A stretch of 64,000 nt of DNA. Origin: Calliopum simillimum (lineage: Eukaryota; Arthropoda; Insecta; Diptera; Lauxaniidae). The notes below the pieces were generated by a model. That model had not been told where the DNA came from, made no database searches, and was given only the letters and a program-made list of their open reading frames with translations. Location of the stretch: the NCBI GenBank assembly GCA_951812925.1, contig OX638369.1, forward strand, positions 27,360,533 to 27,424,532. Direction: 5' to 3'. The stretch's first letter is position 1, and the number at the start of each line of letters is the position of its first letter. Of this stretch, positions 56,400 to 64,000 are shown piece after piece. The position numbers and the translations under genes were made by a program.

Positions 56400-56640
56400 G
56401 GCCCCTATTGCGGATGTCGATTTGCGATAAAATCGATGGCCATCGATTTTTTCTTCTAGCCTTATCTTTGAAACTACATCACCGATTCCACTGATTTATA
56501 TCTTACATGTCATTTAAAGTCATTTGCAATCAAATGGCGAAAACTTTATTTAAATCGTTTCAGAGGCTTCAAAGATAGGGCTAGTAGAAACAATCGATGG
56601 CCATCGATTTTATCGTAAATCGACAACCGCAATAGGGGCT
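56400..56640. mobile_element. ~240 bp MITE with long inverted ends
   Basis: GCCCCTATTGCGG, TGTCGATTT, CGATAAAATCGATGG and CCATCGATT on the left are matched in inverse order on the right with few mismatches. The internal GCTTCAAAGATAGGGCTAG also pairs with the left arm. Target duplication unclear. Confidence 0.85.
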
Positions 56641-58326
56641 TTGGCAATTACACTATTTATTAAATATCTCGTTTTTTGTGGAAAGTGTATGTATGAACAC
56701 TTGAAATTGAGTTTTATTTAGTATTGAAACTTTAATTTCGGCAAAGAGACAGGAGACTGCGAATTTTGCACTTTAAAGTACAATTTTTGCATGAAATAAC
56801 TTTGGGAGCAAGCTAATTTCTAGTGTCATACTAAAAATAATTAAGATGTTTAGTTTTGATCCAATATATTAATTAAAACATTTACAAAATAAGATGGAGC
56901 CGCGGAATATTACCTCGTGAGTAGAATAACATAAATATAACTAAACTGTTTAACAGAATTCGGTATTTTTTCGCTTGGTACTTGAGAAAAATAAAAATGA
57001 TTAACTGAGTGCTTCATTTTCGGAGGCATGTACCTGAATCATCTAAATAAAATCAAAATTTTAATTGTAAAGTACCGTGAAGAGGAGCGTACGCATTTTC
57101 TTGAAATGTAATTTTTTACTGTCCATTTTCAATTATTCACGCATAACACCCCCGTGCAATCGTCAAATGTAACAGCAGCACGCGTTCCACTCTACACTCT
57201 TCAATTGACCATGAGTTCATAGTGAAAAATTTTCCATTAAAAACGAAAAAAATAAAAAAAACCAACAAGCAACAGCTGCTGTCAATGTAAAGAAAAACAA
57301 AAACTGATTTTCCGAAAACAAAAAAAAATTACAATTTTTCATTATTTTAGCCGGCGCGGCCTATCTTTAGGAAATATGTTTACAAATTGTATGTTGCTGC
57401 ACTTTATGTTGCTGCTGCTGTTGCATGCTACACTGAATGTCGATGCTGCGTAGTTATGAATTAAACTGCAACGCATGGTTGCTGCATTTCCTACTTTTTT
57501 TCCCGTATTTTTTCGCTGTTGCGTTCGTACTTTTTGTTGTCTAAACATTTCGTCGTTATAAGCGGCGACGCGGTAGCAGCAACAGCAGAACAGCCGCCCT
57601 AGCAGAAACAGCCACTGTAAATATTGTGGAAAATCTGGAATTTCGGTTAAATAAACACAACAATTGTAGTTGATGTGGTGCTTTCTCTATATATGGCCTT
57701 AGTGCTGCTGTGGCAAACAACATCATTAAAAGTTCCAGTCTATTTCAAGTTTTTGATAATTTTTTAAGTGACAAGCGCGTTTTTTCATGCAATTCTTTTT
57801 TTCTTTTTTTTTAAGAAATATTTTTATTTTCAGACTTTTAATGTCTTTTGATATGATTTTTTTTGTTTGCGTTTTAATTCGCTTTTTGTCTTTTATTGCT
57901 CTGTACTTAAATAGTTGCGTTTACTGTTTGCTTTGTTCCAAGTGTTTTGGGCGTTTTGTGTTTGGTACTTATTTAGGTCAAATGATTTTTAAGAAAAGAG
58001 TACGCTTTTAAAATTTGTTGACCTATTTAGGTACTAAGTAGTATGGAAATAAAGAACGCAGCTTCTTATTATGAGATGTTATTTAAAGACTATGCATTAC
58101 ACCACAATCTAAAAGATCTTTTGTGCAGTTTAAGAACTATTTATAAACTAGCATATTCGCATATCCTATGTCCGCTGCTTTACCATGTATGCAATTTTTT
58201 TGTGGGATGATATTTGTCCCGATGCATTTAACATATGTACCAAACCTCATCGATGTATGTTAAATAGTTTCAATGATATGATAAATAAATTTTTTGGGGG
58301 CGTGGCACTGTCCACTTTTACATTGA
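56641..58326. other. Non-coding, nothing firm recognised
   Basis: Contains CTGCTGTTGC-type triplet DNA around 57400-57420 and T-rich stretches. See the rejected list for a short signal-peptide-like frame. Confidence 0.45.
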
Positions 58327-58329
58327 TTA

Positions 58330-58621
58330 CACAGGCCCACAAAAAAAAAAAAGTACCATGCACGAAAGATCAGACGACCTGAACTTTATGTTTTCGGGAT
58401 CGCTGAATCCGAATATGGTGCCAGAATAGCGAAGTTGGCTCGCGTTTTTTCAGAAATCAACAATAATGCTGAAAATTAGAGATTTTTCCTGGTTTCTGAA
58501 AAAACGCGAACCAACTTCGCTAATCTGGCACCATATTCGGATTCAGCGACCCCGAAAACATAAAGTTCCGGTGGTCTGATCTTTCGCGCATGGTACTTTT
58601 TTTTTTTTTTGTGGGCCTGTG
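58330..58621. mobile_element. 292 bp palindromic MITE with TTA duplication
   Basis: The ends CACAGGCCCACAAAAAAA and its complement flank arms of ~130 bases (AGTACCATGC, GATCAGAC, CTTTATGTTTTCGGG, GATCGCTGAATCCGAATATG, TGGCACCATATTCGG). TTA flanks both sides (58327-58329, 58622-58624), a length typical of PIF/Harbinger-like insertion. Confidence 0.88.
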
Positions 58622-58624
58622 TTA

Positions 58625-61600
58625 TTATTTGTCTCGGTGCACTATGCACATATACTTAATTTCAGTTAGCTGTGTCAAGTAATTTGAGAGATATGATGAA
58701 TTCAATTTAAGGGTTCTTGGTCCGTTGGGAGTAGTTCTGGAGCTCTTTCACAAAATTCGAAATAGTTCTGCGAAATTGGACCAAAAATCGAAGATGTACC
58801 GTCTTTTGCTCAGCGCTATGTTTTTCAAGTAGAGGAGTTCTGATAACATTTTTCAGCTCACGAGAAAGAGTTCTGGAGTTCTTTATACTTTTTTTTTTTT
58901 TTTTTGAAAAAGTTATAAAAAAGTTTCTAACAAAAAAAAAAGTTCTGATTACAGATCAGGATAGTGCTTGAGGAGTTCTAAAGAAAGTCCTAGCAACATT
59001 TTTCCGAAATATTCGTACTTTTCATTTTAATCGAAAAATCAGAAAAATTTTCGGTTTTTTTCCAAGTACCCAAAATCGAGGAGTTCTGATCAGAGTTCTA
59101 GGTTGCGAAAAAATGCGGATGATTTCTAAAAACTTCTTGCCGATGATCAACCACAATATTCCAAACTTCGTCGCTTTCGATATCAGAGTCAGAAGTTTCT
59201 GCGTGTGAAAATATTTTTAGAATTTTCACAAAGCTTATGTGAATTCTATTTCTTAAGCATCAGCTGTTGGTTCGCTAATGGTAATTTGGGGGTTTGACTA
59301 ATGGTTAACCAATGACTGAATTTAAAATATTGTTGGTTAAACCATTGTCCGAATCATGGTTTTCGAGATATGGCAAATATTCGAAAATTTTGACAAGATT
59401 TTTTTTTTTTTAAAGCACTATTTTTTCAAAAACTGTATTATTAATTAACACATAGTTTTAGTAACAAATTACGAAAGCCCAATATATTTTCTTTTATTTG
59501 ATATGAAATTTGTACCAGGTTTCCTTCATTAGCATATTTCTTTATAGGAAAACAAAAAAGGTTAACCAAAGAAATTTTCATGCAATTTATCAAAACATTA
59601 CAACAGCACCGAAAATTCGCTATATCTGGCAAATCATGACTCGGATTTAAAACTTTCTTACAACAATTTTGTAGCCAACTAAAATACCTTTCATTTGACA
59701 CCAATATTAACCATCAAGGGGTTCTGAACTTATAACGGTTTTCATAAAGCTAAGTATATCCCGATCGTCTCCATCAGTTTTGCGAATTTCGAAAAATGGA
59801 ACTAAGAAAACTTGTACAGAATAGTCCCAGGAATCTTACATTTTCCGGTGTTCTACTGAATCTCAACCACCCTGCGTATGTCCAACAACCTCTTTAAAAC
59901 CATATTAAAAGCAGTATCAATCCTTACTAAAGAACATTTTTTTGGTTTTTTAGCAACCTCTTGTGTAGTGCATGAAAAAGGTAAAAAATTAAATCATAAG
60001 GCTCCTACCGCGTTAAAAAGAAAATTCTCAATTTGCTATAAAACTTCCACAGATATCAGCACCATTTGTCACATGTAAAACAAAAAATATAATTGACAAG
60101 TTTTATAGATAACTCAATTAGTAAAAACCAGTAAAGGTAGAAATCTTATACAATTTGTTATCTTTAATGCTGTTAACTTCAAAGCGCCTTTGGGAAACGA
60201 CAAAACAAAGTTCAAGGTAGACATTCCAAATGATAAACTCATACGAGTGTACAACAACTAAGGCGGTCGGTCGGTAGGTCCCAAAAAATCAGTTAACAGG
60301 GTAAATTCCATTCTAACCAGGTAATCAAAAGAAATGATTAAATATCGTCTGGCGTGCAGGCAGGCAGGCAGGTATAAACAACTACCAAAATCAAAAGAAA
60401 AATAGCCGACATAAACATAAATTGTAATTTTGACCAACAACGAGGTAGGTTAGTGCAGAAGAAGATGAAGAAAATTGATGTTAAACGTAAGAGAAAGAAA
60501 GCAAAAAGGGAAAAATACTGAATCCTCATAATAAGAACTAAGCATGGAGTAGAGGATAAAGAAAAGGAGAAAAAAAAGAAATAATGATAAGTGCTTTAAG
60601 ACAATTTATAAAGACAAAACACAATGAGATGTTGTGTTTGAAAAATGGCACCCAGTGAAAAAAGGTAGTAAAACAAACAAGCATAATAACTCATTTTATC
60701 ACAGGATAACTCGAGAAAAGAAAAAAAAACTGCAGTAATTCGAGATGAGTAAGGGAGGAGAAGGAAATAAATGTAAAGATTTTTCAAAAGAGTGCAAAAG
60801 GTGCAATTCAACACTCAAAGTAATACAAAAGTATATGATGAAAACTGTGCACTAATAAGATGATGTTGTTCTGGCAGTTGGATATGAAAAGAGCAACAAC
60901 AGCAACAGTGGCAGGTGACAAATACTCATTGAATGAAGAATACACATTGTAGAGAAAACAATTTCACTACGCCTACTACTACCAAATGCAGCAGTATGAT
61001 TATCATTAGAAAAATAACACTCCGCAACGAGAGGATCTACTTAAGGGTGCTGCTTGAAACTTTTTACAAAATGCAACAGGAACTCCAAGGCTATACATCT
61101 ATAATAATTGGCTGTAGAGAAACACTGGAACATAGACAGCATACAATCAAGAGCAACAAATCGTAAACACGAGATATTCTAGTTAAAAACGCAAGGAATT
61201 GCTTTATCGAGTGTGATTTGACTGTGCGTTGCTAATATCTACTTGTAGCCCTTAGGCACGTTCATCCCTTGAAGTATTTTTTCAAACAAAAAATATTTAT
61301 TTTTTCTTTTATGTCTCTTTTTCTTATAAAATTTCTGAATGATGTTTGTGTTTTTAATTCAGGAAGTATTATCATTGTTTTTGCCTCCTCTCAGTGCATT
61401 CATTTTGCTAGAGGAAATTCCATGCAGGTGATTGTATCACAGTATCTACAAATGTAAAGTGACTCAAATTGCAATTGTACAAAATACTAAGAAATTAGTT
61501 GGAATCTTTTTTTAGAAGGGAAGGTTTAGTTGCTTAAGTAATAATCCTTAAAATTTTATCAAAAGAGAAAATGCTACACGGAATAATTAAGTACGACTCG

Positions 61601-61639
61601 AGAGTTCTAAGTAACGATGTCATCTATCCTGTTTTTGGC
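58625..61639. other. Non-coding, nothing firm recognised
   Basis: 58700-59100 repeats the word GGAGTTCT/AGTTCTG irregularly. A (GGCA)n tract lies at 60357-60373. No gene. Confidence 0.45.
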
Positions 61640-62780
61640 AGGATATTCCTGCTATTTAATGCAAATTTTCTAAAACCTTACACCAGCCAAACTAAACGTT
61701 CCCTCGAATGAAATGGTTCTACAGCATTTGATTATTAAATAATCTTACCGTTGAAAATCCTGTTTTTTTTAATAAGAAAACCTGTCAAACGATTATTTGT
61801 TTGTCACTTTTTTCCTATTTTCGGTCAAAAAGAGATAACAACGTGTTATCTCGAATGATATTGTGGCTACCGCATCTGATAGGTATCCTATTTAATAATT
61901 TTCCTGTCGGAATTCCTTTTTTTTATTTTTATACACAAAAACCTGTCAAATGATAATTTTATCTGTTTTTCGGAAATTGTGGTTACTACATTTGATCGGT
62001 ATTCTATTAAATAATTTTCCTGTCGAAAAATCCTGCTTTTTTCATATGAAAACCTGTCAAATTATAATTTTTGGCCGAAAATCATATGATAATTGTTGTC
62101 CAATTTTTTCTGTTTTTCGGTCAAGGGGAGATGACAACGTGTACCCTCGAATAAAATTTTGATCGGTATTGTATTAAATAAGTTTTCTGCCGAAAATCCT
62201 GTTTTTAATATAAAAACCTGTCATATGATAATTTGTTTGTCACTTTTTCCTATTTGACGGTTAAAGATATTACAACGTGTTGTCTCTACTGAAGCCACGT
62301 CTTTGTTCCAAAATCCTGTTTTTTAATTATAAAACCTGTCAAGTGAAAATTGTTGGGCAATTTTTCCTGTTTCCGATCAAAGAGATGACAACATGTTTTT
62401 TAGAATATAAGTTTGCTACCGCATACGAAAATACTGTTTTTTTTGTAATGAAAACCTGTGTAATAAAAATTTGTTTGTCACTTTTTCATGTTTGCGGTCA
62501 AAGAGATGACAACGTGTTCTCTAAAATGAATTGGTGCTACCGCATTTGTCTGGTATCCTATTTAATAATTTTCCTGTCGAAATTCCTGTTTTTTTTTTTT
62601 TTTAAAAAAAGAAAACCTGTCCTGATAATTTTTGGTCAATTTTTGCTGTTTTTCTGTCAAAAAAGATGACGTGTTCTCTCGATATTTTATTTTAAAACTT
62701 TCCCGTCGTAGATAATGTTTTTTTAATACGAAAACCGGTCAAATGATATTTTTTGTCAAACTCTTCCTGTTTTTGGTTTT
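61640..62780 (+). repeat. Tandem array, ~118-165 bp units
   Basis: AAAACCTGTCAAATGATAAT-type landmarks occur at about 61789, 61939, 62049, 62214, 62333, 62451, 62614 and 62732. Each unit also has TTTTTCCTGTTTTTCGGTCA, GAGATGACAACGTGTT, TACCGCATTTGATCGGTAT and AATTTTCCTGTCGAAAATCC in a full version. Shorter units lack the middle block. Confidence 0.85.
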
Positions 62781-64000
62781 CGCAACTTAAGATGGTACTT
62801 CGGACTTTGGTACTGAATACTTTATTGCAAAGTTAAAAATGTATTTGGTTACTTGGAAAAGATCGATAAAAGGATGTAATTATATAAATTTCCACAAATT
62901 CCTCACTTATACCCTTCCTTAACTGTTGTTTTTTTTTTAAGAATCAGTTGAATGGCCCTTATATCCCCAACAAAAAGAACATCAAGTTCAAATTGTAGCG
63001 TGTGACAGAAAAAGTATGACAGAAATTTTTCAAACCACAAAAATTGATAAACTGAAAACAAATCCAACATGAAAGAGAACTTTTAAAAAAAAATCCTAAA
63101 GAAACTAAACTAACCCAAAAAGGTGTGTTTTACCCATAGCGTGTTTAAGTAATGTCTTCTTTTGGGTTGGAATCTGACGTTGTTTTTAAGAACAAAACAA
63201 AAAAGTAAAATATATAAACAAAATGACAATGGGAAAAAGCAAGTTTTGTTGAGGGACAATTTTTTGTGGTTTTCTTGTTGTTTTTGTGTTTTAGTTTTAA
63301 CACTTTTGATAAAAAAAAAAATAAATAAAAATAAAAGAAAACAAGAAAAATATGAACAAAAACAAAAATATCAAAGGAAAACTTTGATGTCTATGTTGGT
63401 GTGACCAAAAACAAAACAACAACAATAACAACAACCACTACAAAAAACAAAAAAGAAAAAAAAAGAAAAGGAAAAAGTAGAAAAATCATAAGTATTATAT
63501 ATATAAACTAAAAGAGAAAAAAAGATGGAAAGAAATGAGAATGTGAAAAAAAAACATGAAAAGTTTTAAAATAGAAGTCGTAGAAGAAGAAAGTCAATAC
63601 AGTACAAGAACTACAATAAAAAGCAACAGCAATAATAATAACAACAATAATAATAACAAAAACATAAACAATGCAAGTTGTAGTAGTTTTTTGTGAAAAA
63701 ATTAAAAAGGGAAAAAAACTTCACTACTCAATGTTTAAAACTTTGTGGCCACGCCACAAGGGGGCATTGTTTTACGTTTTTGTGGTCGGCACTAGAAAGA
63801 AATGAATGTGGCTGTAGCATTAAGTGTAAAACTATATGTTTTCTGTACATATATATAGAGGAAACTGGAGCACCATGAATGGGTGAAGAAGATAATTATC
63901 GATATTTTGAACAGTCGATATTAATTGTGCAAAATTTTTAGAATAATGAAAACTAAAAAACAATAGGTCATAAGTGTCACAGTCATAGTCATGAGTGTCA
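62781..64000. other. Non-coding, A-rich low complexity
   Basis: Long AAACAA and AAGAAAA stretches (63280-63700). No gene recognised before the window edge. Confidence 0.5.

Noticed and set aside
57375..57452. Plus-strand signal-peptide-like frame (MFTNCMLLHF and a Leu run)
   Set aside because: It stops after 25 codons with no donor site before the stop, and the Leu run comes from CTG/TTG triplet DNA.

Overview
The window is eukaryotic nuclear DNA from a fly, most likely a higher (schizophoran) dipteran. It is AT-rich, full of homopolymers and microsatellites, and packed with non-coding transposon relics. One gene can be annotated with confidence: the minus-strand orthologue of Drosophila Star (S), the type II membrane protein that moves pro-EGF ligands such as Spitz out of the ER. 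Its four coding exons join in frame across consensus GT/AG sites (41212-40153, 13132-12681, 12604-12434, 11737-11525) to give 631 residues. The first coding intron is about 27 kb. The species cannot be fixed from sequence alone.

Layout. Positions 1-11.2 kb lie downstream of Star and hold small inverted-repeat elements (MITEs), tRNA-like SINE pieces, a Helentron/mini-me-like element, a ~141 bp tandem array and a LINE 3' fragment. Positions 11.5-13.1 kb carry Star exons 4, 3 and 2; intron 3 is enlarged by a palindromic repeat. Positions 13.1-40.2 kb are Star intron 1, a graveyard of nested elements: a ~3 kb TIR element holding a 5'-truncated LINE with an open reverse-transcriptase frame, a 1.69 kb nested palindrome, two Helentron-like copies (one interrupted by a hAT-like MITE with a perfect 8 bp duplication), several tandem arrays, and a SINE-like element carrying a near-textbook hammerhead ribozyme. 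Positions 40.2-41.2 kb are Star exon 1, followed by a GCTGAAT-rich presumed 5' leader. Positions 41.6-64 kb are mainly non-coding, with two minisatellites, MITEs, a Tc1/mariner-like relic and a ~135 bp tandem array. On the minus strand at 51.57-51.80 kb two small exons separated by a 62 bp intron look like the 5' end of an unrecognised secreted-protein gene.

The most interesting item is the hammerhead ribozyme at 21761-21807. All core residues are present, stems I and II are perfectly paired, and stem III is minimal, as in retroelement-borne ribozymes. A decayed relative lies at 9049-9096 in an element with tRNA-like modules. All statements come from reading the sequence; no homology search, folding or expression data were available.
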